Shown: positions 1-8,121, counted from the first letter of the stretch. The stretch: DNA of 64,000 bases from Streptomyces shenzhenensis (GCF_003688995.1 NZ_PENI01000036.1:1-64000); one strand, 5' to 3'. Notes: generated by a model not told the origin, from the letters alone. Translations and numbers: made by a program.

Positions 1-236
1 CCCTGCTCTCGGTGTCCCACTTCTCCCCCCTCGTCCGCCACGACTACCGACTCGGCGTACCCCACGACATCCCCGCATGGCACGAGGCACTCAACACCGA
101 CAACGCCCGCTACGGCGGCAGCGATGTGGTGCACCCGCACCCGGTCGAACCGGAGCCGCGGGGCCTGCACGGCCGCCCCGCGAGCATCCGGCTGACCCTG
201 CCCCCGCTGGCTACGGTGTGGCTGCGGCCCGCCTGA
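1..236 (+). CDS. glgB: 1,4-alpha-glucan branching enzyme, C-terminal fragment
   Basis: The reading frame is open from the left window edge (first full codon at 3) to the TGA ending at 236, giving the last ~77 residues of a larger protein. The segment SHFSPLVRHDYRLGVP, followed by LNTD and YGGS, is the usual C-terminal all-beta domain of GlgB, which makes alpha-1,6 branches in glycogen. The final beta strand (IRLTLPPLATVWLRPA) is also typical of GH13 enzymes. The catalytic barrel lies outside the window, so activity cannot be judged. It ends tail-to-tail with helD, with a 26-bp overlap. Confidence 0.85.
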   Translation, partial: LLSVSHFSPLVRHDYRLGVPHDIPAWHEALNTDNARYGGSDVVHPHPVEPEPRGLHGRPASIRLTLPPLATVWLRPA

Positions 237-2481
237 GCCCCTCGGGCAGGCCGCCCGTGTACAGCACGCCCAGCCGCTGGGTGGCCCGGGTCAGGGCGAC
301 GTAGAGGTCACTGGTGCCGTACCGGCCCGGCTCCACCACCAGCACCGAGTCGAACTCCAGCCCCTTGGCCTGGCGCGGGTCCAGCAGGACAACGGTCCGG
401 GTCAGGTCGGGCTCGGCGCCGGCCGTGACCCCGTCCAGCCGGGCGGCGAGCGCCCGGTGCAGCTCGCGCGGCGCGATCACCGCGAGGCGGCCCTCGGCGG
501 GGGTCAGTTCGGCGACCGCCTTCGCCACGGCGCCCGGCAGATCGTCGGCCGCCTGCCGCACCCAGGGCCGGACCCCGGTCGAGCGGACCGAGCTGGGCGG
601 TTCGAAGCCGGGCTGCTCGGCGCGGACCACGGCCGCGGCCAGGTCCATGATCTCTGCCGGGGTGCGGTAGTTGACGCCGAGGCACGCGTGCTCCCAGCGG
701 TCCTCGACGTACGGCGCGAGGATCCGGGACCAGGAGCCCACGCCCGCCGCCTCCGCCGTCTGGGCCGGGTCGCCGACCAGGGTCATCGAACGGGTCGGGC
801 TGCGCCGCATCAGCAGCCGCCAGGCCATCGGCGACAGCTCCTGCGCCTCGTCCACGATGATGTGCCCGAACGCCCAGGTCCGGTCGGCCGCGGCCCGCTC
901 GGCGGCGCTGCGGAAGTCGGCCTCCTCGTGCCGCTCGGCGAACCGTTCGGCGTCGATGATGTCGTGCGCGGACAGCACCTCGGAGCCGTCGGGATCGCTG
1001 TCCTCCTTGTCCTCGAACTCGTAGGTGCGGGACGCGTACGACACATCGAGGACGCCCTGCGCGAAGGCGATCTGCGTCTCGCGTTCCCTTTCGGCGAGCG
1101 CCTGTCTGCCGCGGTCGTCCTCGCCGAGCAGTTCGGCGGCCTCGTCGAGCAGCGGCACGTCCGCCACGGTCCACGCCCGGGTCACCGGGCGGCGGATCGC
1201 GGCGGCGTCCGCGTCGCCCACGTACCCCTCGGGTTCGGCGAGGAAGTCCGCGAGCAGCCGCTGCGCAGTCAGCCTCGGCCACAACTGGTCGACGGCGGAC
1301 CAGACTTCCGGGTTCTCGGCGAGTTCGTCGCGGATCTGGGTGATGTCGGCGGCGTCGAGCAGGTTGGTGCCGTCGTACGGGTCGGTGCCGATGCGCTCGG
1401 CGACCATGTCGGTGAGGGTGTTGAGGATATGGCCCTCGAAGTGCTCGCGGGCCGCGTTGTGCGGCAGCCCGGCGGCGCGGGTGCGCTCGCGGGCGACCTT
1501 CACCAGGCCGTCGTCGAGCATCAGGACCTCGCGGTCGTGCTCGATCGCGATCACCGGGTCGGGCAGCGCCTGCCGGTCGCCCACGACGGCGGCGAGGACC
1601 TCGGCCATGTCGGCGCGGCCCTTGACCGCCGCCGCCTCCGGGGTGTCCCGGGCCGTCGCCCGCACCCCGGGGAACAGCTCGCCGACCGTGGCGAGCAGCA
1701 CCCCGGTCTCACCGAGGGAGGGCAGCACCTCGCCGATGTAGCCGAGGAACGCGGGGTTCGGGCCGACGATCAGGACGGCCCGCCGGGCCAGCAGCTCCCG
1801 GTACTCGTACAGCAGATAGGCGGCCCGGTGCAGCGCGACCGCGGTCTTGCCGGTGCCGGGGCCGCCCTCGACCACCAGCACCCCGCGGTACGGCGCCCGG
1901 ATGATCTCGTCCTGCTCGGCCTGGATGGTCTGCACGATGTCGCTCATGCGGCCGGTGCGCGCGGAGTTGAGCGCGGCCAGGAGCACGGCGTCCCCGGTCG
2001 GGTCCTCGTGGCCGGTGCGGGTGGCGTCGCCGAGGTCGAGGATCTCGTCGTGCAGGGAGGTGACCTCGCGGCCGTCGGTGGCGATGTGCCGGCGCCGGCG
2101 CAGTCCCATCGGGGTGTGGCCGGTGGCCAGGTAGAAGGGGCGGGCGACGGCGGCGCGCCAGTCGATGAGGACCGGTGTGCGCTCGGCGTCGTCGGTGCGC
2201 AGCCCGATGCGGCCGATGTGGTGACTGGTGCCCGAGGTCAGGTCGATACGGCCGAAGCAGAGCGAGCCGTCCACGGCGTTCAGCGCGGCGAGCAGGTCGG
2301 ACCGTTCGGCGACCAGGATGTCCCGCTCCAGGCGGGCCTGCATGGGCTTGTCGCCCTGTGCGAGGGCGTCCGCGACGGAGGTCTCGGTGTCACCGCGCAG
2401 CGCGTCCACGCGCGCGTACAGTCCGTCGATGAATTCCTGCTCGCGACGCAATTCATTGTCCGGAAATTCGCTGTTTGACAA
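211..2481 (-). CDS. helD: HelD-type RNA polymerase-associated SF1 ATPase
   Basis: A 756-residue UvrD/Rep-like motor ATPase. The N-terminal ~180 residues form the charged arm typical of HelD. A Q-motif-like segment (IQAEQDEIIRA, 186-196) precedes Walker A GGPGTGKT (206-213), and Walker B is DEAQ (544-547). Late SF1 motifs (NYRTPAEI, then KGLEFDSVLVVEP near the end) are present. HelD proteins strip stalled or rifamycin-bound RNA polymerase from DNA; the actinobacterial HelR subgroup gives rifamycin tolerance. The start is TTG at 2481, supported by an AGGAG ribosome site 8-9 nt upstream. I do not see the 19-bp rifamycin-associated inverted repeat upstream, so membership of the rifamycin-inducible group is unproven. 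A strong promoter on the opposite strand overlaps the start codon (see 2475-2504). Confidence 0.88.
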   Translation of the reverse strand: MSNSEFPDNELRREQEFIDGLYARVDALRGDTETSVADALAQGDKPMQARLERDILVAERSDLLAALNAVDGSLCFGRIDLTSGTSHHIGRIGLRTDDAERTPVLIDWRAAVARPFYLATGHTPMGLRRRRHIATDGREVTSLHDEILDLGDATRTGHEDPTGDAVLLAALNSARTGRMSDIVQTIQAEQDEIIRAPYRGVLVVEGGPGTGKTAVALHRAAYLLYEYRELLARRAVLIVGPNPAFLGYIGEVLPSLGETGVLLATVGELFPGVRATARDTPEAAAVKGRADMAEVLAAVVGDRQALPDPVIAIEHDREVLMLDDGLVKVARERTRAAGLPHNAAREHFEGHILNTLTDMVAERIGTDPYDGTNLLDAADITQIRDELAENPEVWSAVDQLWPRLTAQRLLADFLAEPEGYVGDADAAAIRRPVTRAWTVADVPLLDEAAELLGEDDRGRQALAERERETQIAFAQGVLDVSYASRTYEFEDKEDSDPDGSEVLSAHDIIDAERFAERHEEADFRSAAERAAADRTWAFGHIIVDEAQELSPMAWRLLMRRSPTRSMTLVGDPAQTAEAAGVGSWSRILAPYVEDRWEHACLGVNYRTPAEIMDLAAAVVRAEQPGFEPPSSVRSTGVRPWVRQAADDLPGAVAKAVAELTPAEGRLAVIAPRELHRALAARLDGVTAGAEPDLTRTVVLLDPRQAKGLEFDSVLVVEPGRYGTSDLYVALTRATQRLGVLYTGGLPEGLRRAAATP

Positions 2482-2504
2482 TTCCGCTCCTGCCCGGATA
2501 TACT
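2475..2504 (+). promoter_or_regulatory. Near-consensus housekeeping promoter reading away from helD
   Basis: TTGACA (2475-2480) is followed, after exactly 18 nt, by TATACT (2499-2504). This is one of the closest matches to the vegetative sigma consensus in the window. It overlaps the helD start codon and points away from helD, towards a T-tailed hairpin 70 nt downstream. No coding sequence starts on this strand before that hairpin, so a non-coding transcript is the simplest product. Confidence 0.65.
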
Positions 2505-2510
2505 CTGCTC

Positions 2511-2605
2511 ATTGAACTTCACCGCGACCGCATTCCATTGAAGTCGCGAATCACTGAATATACGCAGAGAAATCCCCCGAGCGCAATTACTCGGGGGATT
2601 TTTTC
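2511..2605 (+). ncRNA. Predicted small RNA, antisense to the helD leader
   Basis: The transcript is predicted to start near 2511, 7 nt after the -10 box, and to end at the T-run after the hairpin at 2570-2601, making about 95 nt. It has no ribosome site with a plausible ORF. It contains two related segments (CATTGAACTTCACCGCGA at 2510-2527 and CATTGAAGTCGCGAA at 2536-2550) that could be seed regions. It lies in the helD-thioredoxin gap and is complementary to any helD 5' leader, so it could act in cis on helD as well as in trans. The call rests only on the promoter-terminator pair; I do not recognise a named family. Confidence 0.5.
2570..2604. terminator. Rho-independent terminator, strongest on the + strand
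   Basis: A 12-bp stem (AAATCCCCCGAG at 2570-2581 paired with CTCGGGGGATTT at 2590-2601) has an 8-nt loop and runs into a T tract on the + strand. On the minus strand the stem is followed by TTTCTCT, so it can also stop transcripts from the thioredoxin gene before helD. Confidence 0.8.
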
Positions 2606-2621
2606 AGTGGGCGCCGCGGTC

Positions 2622-2954
2622 CTACAGCACGTCGGACAGCTCCTCCAGGAGCCTGCGCCGGGGCCGCGCTCCGACCATCGCCCGCACCGGCTCGCCGCCC
2701 CGGAACACCATGAACGTCGGCATCGACAGCACTTTGTACGCGTTGGTGGTCGCCGGATTGGCGTCCACGTCCAGTTGTACGACCTTGAGGCGGTCGCTCG
2801 TCTCGGCGGCGAGCGCCCCGAGCACCGGCGCCATCTGCCGGCACGGCGGACACCAGTCGGCGGTGAACTCCACCAGCACCGGCAGGTCGGATTCGATCAC
2901 CTCCGCCGTGAAGTCCGCGTCCGTCACCTCGGCCACACCGGCCGTCCTGGTCAT
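2622..2954 (-). CDS. Thioredoxin (WCPPC active site)
   Basis: A 110-residue single-domain thioredoxin, near the usual family length. The active site is W34-C35-P-P-C38, a WCPPC variant of the usual WCGPC. The later cis-proline segment SMPTF is conserved. It reduces protein disulfides in the cytoplasm. The start is the ATG at 2954, which overlaps the 3' end of the upstream merR-type gene by 4 nt (ATGA), so translation is coupled. The reading frame stays open further upstream, but only as an Arg/Gly-rich shadow of the regulator. The coupling suggests the regulator and this thioredoxin form one redox-response operon. Confidence 0.9.
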   Translation of the reverse strand: MTRTAGVAEVTDADFTAEVIESDLPVLVEFTADWCPPCRQMAPVLGALAAETSDRLKVVQLDVDANPATTNAYKVLSMPTFMVFRGGEPVRAMVGARPRRRLLEELSDVL

Positions 2955-3379
2955 CGTCGGTGTCCTCCCAGTTCGCACTCCGGTTCCGGACCGCCCGGAA
3001 CCCGCGCCTCGGCGGCCAGCACGTCCCGGGCCCGTTCCGCCCGCCCGAGCTGCCCGGCGACCTGCGCCCGCACCGCGTGCAGCTCCCCGATGAGCGCGTC
3101 CAGTTCGTCCAGCTTGCGCCGGTAGACCGCGAGCGAGGCGGGGCAGGAGTCGCCCTCGGGGTGCCCGGCCCGCAGACACTCCACGAACGGCCGCGTCTCC
3201 TCCAGGTCGAACCCGAAGTCCCGCAGGGTCCGGATCTGGGTGAGCAGCCGGAGATCCCGCTCGTCGTAGACGCGGTGGCCCTTGACGTCGCGACGCGCGG
3301 GCAGCAGCCCGCGCGCCTCGTAGTACCGCAGTGTCCGCGTGGTGGTCCCGGCCCGTGCGGCCAGCTCGCCGATGCGCAT
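2951..3379 (-). CDS. MerR-family regulator coupled to thioredoxin
   Basis: A 142-residue protein with an N-terminal MerR winged helix (MRIGELAARAGTTTRTLRYY, then RGLLPARR) and a C-terminal dimerisation helix. The effector half carries C68 and C79 (FVECLRAGHPEGDSCPASL) and a third Cys near the end, so thiol or metal sensing is plausible, though no SoxR-type iron-sulfur cluster motif is seen. The start ATG at 3379 has no clear ribosome site. A TACCGT -10 box (3387-3392) lies 7 nt upstream, which suggests a leaderless mRNA. MerR proteins typically act at their own promoter and on linked genes, here the overlapping thioredoxin gene. Confidence 0.88.
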   Translation of the reverse strand: MRIGELAARAGTTTRTLRYYEARGLLPARRDVKGHRVYDERDLRLLTQIRTLRDFGFDLEETRPFVECLRAGHPEGDSCPASLAVYRRKLDELDALIGELHAVRAQVAGQLGRAERARDVLAAEARVPGGPEPECELGGHRR

Positions 3380-3386
3380 GTTCTCG

Positions 3387-3392
3387 ACGGTA
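3387..3392 (-). promoter_or_regulatory. -10 box for leaderless merR-trx transcript
   Basis: TACCGT on the minus strand, 7 nt upstream of the ATG at 3379. No convincing -35 is seen. The spacing places the transcription start at or next to the start codon. Confidence 0.45.
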
Positions 3393-3459
3393 GGCGTTGA
3401 CGTCGGGGTCAGGGCAACCGTCGGTCGCGCGGGCCCCCCGGCCGACCGGCCGGGGCCGT

Positions 3460-4050
3460 TCAGCCGGCCATGCTGCCCGCCGGCTCCCGCTCCTTCTCGG
3501 CCGGCTCCGGTACGGCGGCCGTGCGGCCCGGCAGCAGCAGCGCGACCAGGACCGTGCCGACGCCCAGGATCACCGCGCCGACGAGGCTGGTGCGGGCCAC
3601 CGCGTCCGCGAAGGAGGAACCGACGGCATCGGCCATCTGCCGTGCGCCCGCGGCGAGTCGGCCGGCCTGCTGCGGGTCGCCGGTGTGTGCCGCCTGCTCG
3701 GCGAGCTGCCGCGCCCTGTCGCCGATGCCCTGGGCGACGGCGTACCCGGCGCCGACCGAGTCCTGAGCGGTGGCCGACGCGTCCGCCGGCAGGTCGGTAC
3801 CGCGGGTGGCGTCGGTGAGACGGTCGCCGTACGTGGTGGACAACAGGGAGCCGAGGAGGGCGATGCCGAGCGAGCCGCCCAGCTCCAGCGAGGTGTCGTT
3901 GACGGCGCCGGCCAGCGGCAGCATGCGCAGGCCGGTCTCCAGGGGGCCGAAGCCGAGCACGAACTGCAGGTACTGGGTGAGGTAGTAGAAGGCACCGAAG
4001 ACGGCCAGGAAGAACAGGGCGACGGGCCGGTCCGCCAGGTACCGGTCCAT
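3460..4050 (-). pseudogene. Remnant of a DHA2-type MFS drug exporter with internal deletion
   Basis: A 196-codon frame resembling only two separated pieces of a 14-TM MFS exporter. Residues 1-46 match a central transmembrane region (FFLAVFGAFYYLTQYLQFVLGFGPLETGLRMLPLA). The next residues jump straight to the late motif AVNDTSLELGGSLGIALLGSL plus the last helix and tail. In intact relatives roughly four helices separate these segments, and the N-terminal ~200 residues are also absent. The fusion is in frame, so a short membrane protein could still be made, but it cannot be a normal transporter. I read it as a decayed gene carrying an internal deletion. Confidence 0.65.
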
Positions 4051-4109
4051 GACGGAACCGGGCGGCCGAGCTACGGGGGATGCTCGGCCGCCCGGGGCGG
4101 TGGCCGGAC

Positions 4110-4133
4110 GCCCGGCCCGGGTTCAGGCCGGGC
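4110..4133 (-). terminator. Hairpin after dctA
   Basis: GCCCGGCC (4110-4117) pairs with GGCCGGGC (4126-4133) around an 8-nt loop, about 26 nt downstream of the dctA stop codon. It has no T run, as is common in Streptomyces. Confidence 0.5.
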
Positions 4134-4158
4134 CGGACATCCGGAGCTGGTGGAGCCG

Positions 4159-5547
4159 CTACGCCTTGGCCAGCTCCCGCTCGGTGCCGCCGTTGCCCGG
4201 CAGCTCGGACGCCGGCGCCTGCTCGCTCTCGTCCAGCAGGGTCTTCTCGTCGAACGGCAGCTCACCGGCGAGCACCTGCCGGACCCGGTCCGTGTCGATC
4301 TCCTTCGTCCAGGTGCCGATCAGCACCGTGGCGACCGCGTTGCCCGCGAAGTTCGTCAGGGCGCGGGCCTCGCTCATGAAGCGGTCGATGCCGACGATCA
4401 GACCGACGCCGTCGACCAGCGCGGGCTTGTGCGACTGGAGACCGCCGGCCAGCGTGGCGAGACCGGCACCGCTGACGCCGGCGGCGCCCTTGGAGGCCAC
4501 CAGCAGGAACAGCAGCAGCGGGATCTGCTCGCCGACCGACATCGGCGTGCCCAGGGCGTCGGCGATGTACAGCGACGCCATGGTCATGTAGATCATCGTG
4601 CCGTCGAGGTTGAAGGAGTAGCCGGTCGGGACGGTGATGCCGACCACCGGCTTGCTGATGCCCAGGTGCTCCATCTTCGCGATGAGCCGCGGCAGCGCGG
4701 ACTCGGAGGAGGAGGTGGACAGGATCAGCAGGAACTCCCGGGCCAGGTACTTGAACAGCGCGAAGACGTTCAGCCCCGCGATGGCCCGCAGCAGCGCGCC
4801 GAGCACGACGAAGACGAACAGGAAGCAGGTGACGTAGAAGCCGAGCATCAGCACCGCGAGGCTCTTCAGCGCCTCCAGGCCCGACGAGCCGACGACCGCG
4901 GCGATGGCGCCGAAGGCACCGATGGGCGCGGCCCACATCACCATGGCCAGGATGCGGAAGACGAGGCGCTGGATGTGCTCGATGCCGCGCAGCACCGGCT
5001 GGCCGGCCGAGCCCATCGCCTGCAGCGCGAACCCGGCGAGCAGCGCCACCAGCAGCGTCTGGAGCACCTCCCCCTCGGTGAAGGCGGAGACGAACGTGGT
5101 CGGAATGATCGACAGCACGAAGTCCACCGGCGGCAGCGCGTCGCTGGACACCTGGTCGTGCCCGGTCTGCTTGAGCGCGTCGGTCAGCTGCAGCCCGTCA
5201 CCGGGGTGCAGCACGTTGCCGACGACGAGACCTATGGTGAGCGCGACGAGCGACATCACGAGGAAGTAGCCGAGCGCGATACCGCCGACCGCGCCGACCT
5301 TGGCCGCCTTGCGCACCGAGCCGATGCCCAGCACGATCGTGCAGAAGATGACCGGCGAGATCATCATCTTGATCAGGTTCACGAAGCCCGTGCCGAGCGG
5401 CTTCAGCTCGACCCCGAAGTCGGGCCAGATGAGCCCCACGGCGATGCCGAGCGCCACCGCGGCGATCACGGCGATGTACAGATAGTGGGTGCGGTCCCGC
5501 TTCGCGGCGGGTGCGGCAGGTGCCGTTGGGGATGTGCTGGCGGCCAC
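4159..5547 (-). CDS. dctA: C4-dicarboxylate:cation symporter (DAACS family)
   Basis: A 462-residue membrane carrier of the glutamate/dicarboxylate symporter family, predicted to import succinate, fumarate or malate. Visible family features are the first helices (YIAVIAAVALGIAVGLIWP), the NLIKMMISPVIFCTIVLGI segment, the re-entrant serine-rich loop STSSSESALPRLIAKM, and the GYSFNLDGTMIYMTMAS motif. The start is taken as GTG at 5547 because AAGGAGGG lies 5 nt upstream; the frame is open to 5595 but those codons lack a ribosome site. It is divergent from a CitA/DcuS-type sensor kinase, a usual arrangement for dicarboxylate uptake under two-component control. Substrate choice is inferred from family and neighbours. 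Confidence 0.87.
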   Translation of the reverse strand: MAASTSPTAPAAPAAKRDRTHYLYIAVIAAVALGIAVGLIWPDFGVELKPLGTGFVNLIKMMISPVIFCTIVLGIGSVRKAAKVGAVGGIALGYFLVMSLVALTIGLVVGNVLHPGDGLQLTDALKQTGHDQVSSDALPPVDFVLSIIPTTFVSAFTEGEVLQTLLVALLAGFALQAMGSAGQPVLRGIEHIQRLVFRILAMVMWAAPIGAFGAIAAVVGSSGLEALKSLAVLMLGFYVTCFLFVFVVLGALLRAIAGLNVFALFKYLAREFLLILSTSSSESALPRLIAKMEHLGISKPVVGITVPTGYSFNLDGTMIYMTMASLYIADALGTPMSVGEQIPLLLFLLVASKGAAGVSGAGLATLAGGLQSHKPALVDGVGLIVGIDRFMSEARALTNFAGNAVATVLIGTWTKEIDTDRVRQVLAGELPFDEKTLLDESEQAPASELPGNGGTERELAKA

Positions 5548-5698
5548 GGCTGCCCTCCTTGACGTCGTCGTCGGCATCACCGGCGTGCGGCTCACGTCCG
5601 GGGGATGTGGGGGATGCCGTGACTATCCCCTGGTCTGTGAGGGCGGTCACCCTTGCGTTCATTTAGTTCGTGCTTATCCGGAGAGGCACACTGACGGC

Positions 5699-7396
5699 AT
5701 GCGTCTCCCCGTCCCGCCCCGACCCCGCAGCCTGGCCGGCCAGCTGTTCGCCATGCAGGCCGTGCTGATCGCGGTCGTGGTCGCCGGGTACGCGCTGTTC
5801 ACCTATCTCAGCGACCGGGGCCAGGCCGAGGACGCGGCGGGCCGGCAGGTCACGGCGGTGGCCCGCTCGATAGCCGACTCCCCGTCGGTGCGGGAGGCGA
5901 TCGGCACCGCGGACCCGACGGCCCGGCTCCAGCCGTACGCGCTCCAGGTCCAGCGGGACACCGGGGTCGACTTTGTGACGATCATGAACCCGCAGGGCAT
6001 CCGCTGGACCCATCCGGACACCACGCAGATCGGCAAGGAGTTCCTGGGGCACATCGGGCCCGCCCTCCGGGGCCGCTCCTTCACCGAGACGTACACCGGC
6101 ACGCTCGGCGCTTCCGTGCGCGCCGTCACCCCCGTCTGGCAGGGCAACCAGGTCGTCGGCCTGGTGAGCGCCGGCATCCGCGTCGAGGCCATCAGCGAGC
6201 GGGTGCAGGAGCAGGTCACGGCCATGACCGGCGTCGCGGCCGGCGCCCTGGCGCTGGGCGGCGTCGGCACGTACGTCGTCAACGCCCGGCTGCGCCGGCA
6301 CACCCACGGCATGAACGCGAGCGAGCTGAGCCATATGCACGACTACCACCAGGCCACGCTGCACGCGGTGCGCGAGGGGCTGCTGATGCTGGACGGCCAG
6401 TTCCGCGTGGCCCTCATCAACGACGGCGGGCGGGAACTGCTCGGCGTCGGCAGCGAGGAGGAGGTGGTGGGCAGGTCGGTGGCCGACCTCCGGCTGCCCG
6501 CGCCGCTCACCGGGGCGCTGCTGGCCTCGGAGCCGCGCGTCGACGAGGTGCATCTGACGGCGGACCGGGTCCTGGTCGTCAACACCTCGCCGGTGTCAGG
6601 CGGTGAGCGCCGCGGCACCGTGGTCACCCTCCGGGACGTCACCGAACTCCAGTCGCTCATGGGCGAGTTGGACTCCGAGCGGGGCTTCACCCAGGCGCTG
6701 CGCTCGCAGGCGCACGAGGCGGCGAACCGGCTGCACACGGTGGTCTCCCTGATCGAGCTGGGCCGCGCCGACGAGGCGGTGGAGTTCGCGACCGCCGAGC
6801 TGGAGCTGGCCCAGGCGCTGACCGACCAGGTGGTGGCCGCGGTCGGCGAGCCGGTGCTGGCGGCCCTGCTGCTCGGCAAGACCGCCCAGGCCAACGAGCG
6901 GGGCGTGGAGCTGGTGGTGGCGCCGGAGAGCCGGCTCGACGACGGCCTGCTCCCGGAGCGGCTGCCGGCCCGCGACCTGGTGACCATCCTCGGCAACCTG
7001 ATCGACAACGCGGTGGACGCGGCCCAGGGCACCGTCGGGGCCCGGGTCACGGTGACGGCGTACACGGCGTACACGGCGTACACGGCGGACACGGCGGGCG
7101 CGGCCGAGGGGAGCCGCGCCGAACTGGTGCTGCGGGTCGCGGACTCGGGCAGCGGGGTGGATCCGGCCCATGCCGAACTGGTATTCCAGCGGGGATTCAC
7201 GACCAAGCCGGCCGGGCCGCAGGGCCGCGGGCTCGGCCTGGCGCTGGTGCGGCAGGCGGTCACCCGGCAGGAGGGCACGTTGACGGTGGCGGAGGGCCAG
7301 GAGGGCGGTGCGGTGTTCGAGGTACGGCTGCCGCTGGGCAGGTCGGCGGGGCCGGCCCGCCGCAGCGGCAGCGGCGCGGTGCGAGGTGGGGCATGA
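5699..7396 (+). CDS. CitA/DcuS-type sensor histidine kinase
   Basis: A 565-residue membrane kinase. TM1 is near residues 14-38. An extracytoplasmic PAS-like sensor carries VDFVTIMNPQGIRWTHPD. TM2 is near 175-195, followed by a cytoplasmic PAS (HAVREGLLMLDGQFRVALIND). The dimerisation/phosphotransfer helix contains SQAHEAANRLHTVVSLIELG, with phosphoacceptor His339. The ATPase domain has LGNLIDNAVDAA (N box), VADSGSGVDP and GRGLGLALVRQ (G boxes). The start ATG has GGAGAGG about 10 nt upstream. Its stop overlaps the regulator start (ATGA). Divergence from dctA suggests it senses C4-dicarboxylates or citrate. Five 9-nt repeats sit inside the ATPase domain (see 7055-7099). Confidence 0.9.
   Translation: MRLPVPPRPRSLAGQLFAMQAVLIAVVVAGYALFTYLSDRGQAEDAAGRQVTAVARSIADSPSVREAIGTADPTARLQPYALQVQRDTGVDFVTIMNPQGIRWTHPDTTQIGKEFLGHIGPALRGRSFTETYTGTLGASVRAVTPVWQGNQVVGLVSAGIRVEAISERVQEQVTAMTGVAAGALALGGVGTYVVNARLRRHTHGMNASELSHMHDYHQATLHAVREGLLMLDGQFRVALINDGGRELLGVGSEEEVVGRSVADLRLPAPLTGALLASEPRVDEVHLTADRVLVVNTSPVSGGERRGTVVTLRDVTELQSLMGELDSERGFTQALRSQAHEAANRLHTVVSLIELGRADEAVEFATAELELAQALTDQVVAAVGEPVLAALLLGKTAQANERGVELVVAPESRLDDGLLPERLPARDLVTILGNLIDNAVDAAQGTVGARVTVTAYTAYTAYTADTAGAAEGSRAELVLRVADSGSGVDPAHAELVFQRGFTTKPAGPQGRGLGLALVRQAVTRQEGTLTVAEGQEGGAVFEVRLPLGRSAGPARRSGSGAVRGGA
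7055..7099 (+). repeat. In-frame 9-nt tandem repeat inside the kinase ATPase domain
   Basis: Five consecutive copies of a 9-nt unit (ACGGCGTAC three times, then ACGGCGGAC and ACGGCGGGC) encode Thr-Ala-Tyr three times, then TAD and TAG, starting at residue 453. The repeat lies just after the N box, between two strands of the ATPase fold, where copy-number change would alter a surface loop without a frameshift. Confidence 0.85.
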
Positions 7397-8079
7397 CGGC
7401 ACGGCAGCCCATCCGGGTCCTCGTCGTGGAGGACGACCCGGTCGCCGCGGACGCGCATGTGCTGTACGTCGGACGGGTGCCCGGGTTCGTCGCCGTGGGC
7501 AAGGCGCACACCGGGGCGGAGGCCCGGCGCGTCCTTGACCGCACCCCGGTCGACCTGCTGTTGCTGGACCTGCACCTGCCGGACGTGCACGGCCTGCAGT
7601 TCGCCCGCTCGCTGCGCGCGGCCGGCCACCACGCCGACGTGATAGCGGTGACGTCCGCCCGGGACCTGACCGTGGTGCGCGAGGGGGTCTCGCTCGGGGT
7701 CGTGCAGTACGTCCTGAAGCCGTTCACCTTCGCGACCCTGCGGGACCGGCTGCTGCGCTACGCCGAGTTCCAGGCGGCGGCCGGCGAGGCCAGCGGGCAG
7801 GACGAGGTGGACCGGGCGCTCGCGGTGCTGCGGGCGCCGAGCCCGGCGGCGCTGCCGAAGGGCCTGAGCGCGCCCACCCTGGAGCGGGTCACGGTGGCCC
7901 TGCGCGACCGCACCGACGGTCTCACCGCGACCGGCGTCGCCGAGGCGGTCGGCATCTCCCGCATCACGGCCCGCCGCTATCTGGAACACCTGGTCGACAC
8001 GGGCCGGGCGGCCCGCAGTCCCCAGTACGGCACGGTGGGCCGACCGGAACTGCAGTACCGCTGGGTGAGGGGGCAGTGA
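7393..8079 (+). CDS. CitB/DcuR-type response regulator
   Basis: A 228-residue regulator with an N-terminal receiver domain: acidic pocket ED (13-14), phospho-acceptor D59 in LLLLDLHLPDVHG, and the conserved Lys in VLKPFTFATL. The C-terminal half carries a helix-turn-helix (VAEAVGISRITARRYLEHLVDTG) of the CitB/DcuR winged-helix type. It overlaps the kinase gene by 4 nt and is its cognate partner. Likely targets are the divergent dctA gene and possibly the sugar importer downstream. Confidence 0.9.
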   Translation: MTARQPIRVLVVEDDPVAADAHVLYVGRVPGFVAVGKAHTGAEARRVLDRTPVDLLLLDLHLPDVHGLQFARSLRAAGHHADVIAVTSARDLTVVREGVSLGVVQYVLKPFTFATLRDRLLRYAEFQAAAGEASGQDEVDRALAVLRAPSPAALPKGLSAPTLERVTVALRDRTDGLTATGVAEAVGISRITARRYLEHLVDTGRAARSPQYGTVGRPELQYRWVRGQ

Positions 8080-8121
8080 GGTGAGCGCGCGGGTGCTGTT
8101 GCCCGATCCACGGCACATGCA

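Noticed and set aside
457..2478. Long open frame of 673 codons on the + strand opposite helD
   Set aside because: It is a GC-skew shadow: Arg/Gly/Val-rich, no conserved motif, and the opposite frame encodes a full HelD ATPase.
2482..2570. Rifamycin-associated element upstream of helD
   Set aside because: The known 19-bp inverted repeat with GGGGCTTGC-type arms is absent; only the antisense promoter and short repeats are present.
3397..5562. Open frame of 721 codons opposite dctA
   Set aside because: It spans the MFS remnant, a terminator and dctA with low-complexity Arg/Gln/His composition; no domain is recognisable.
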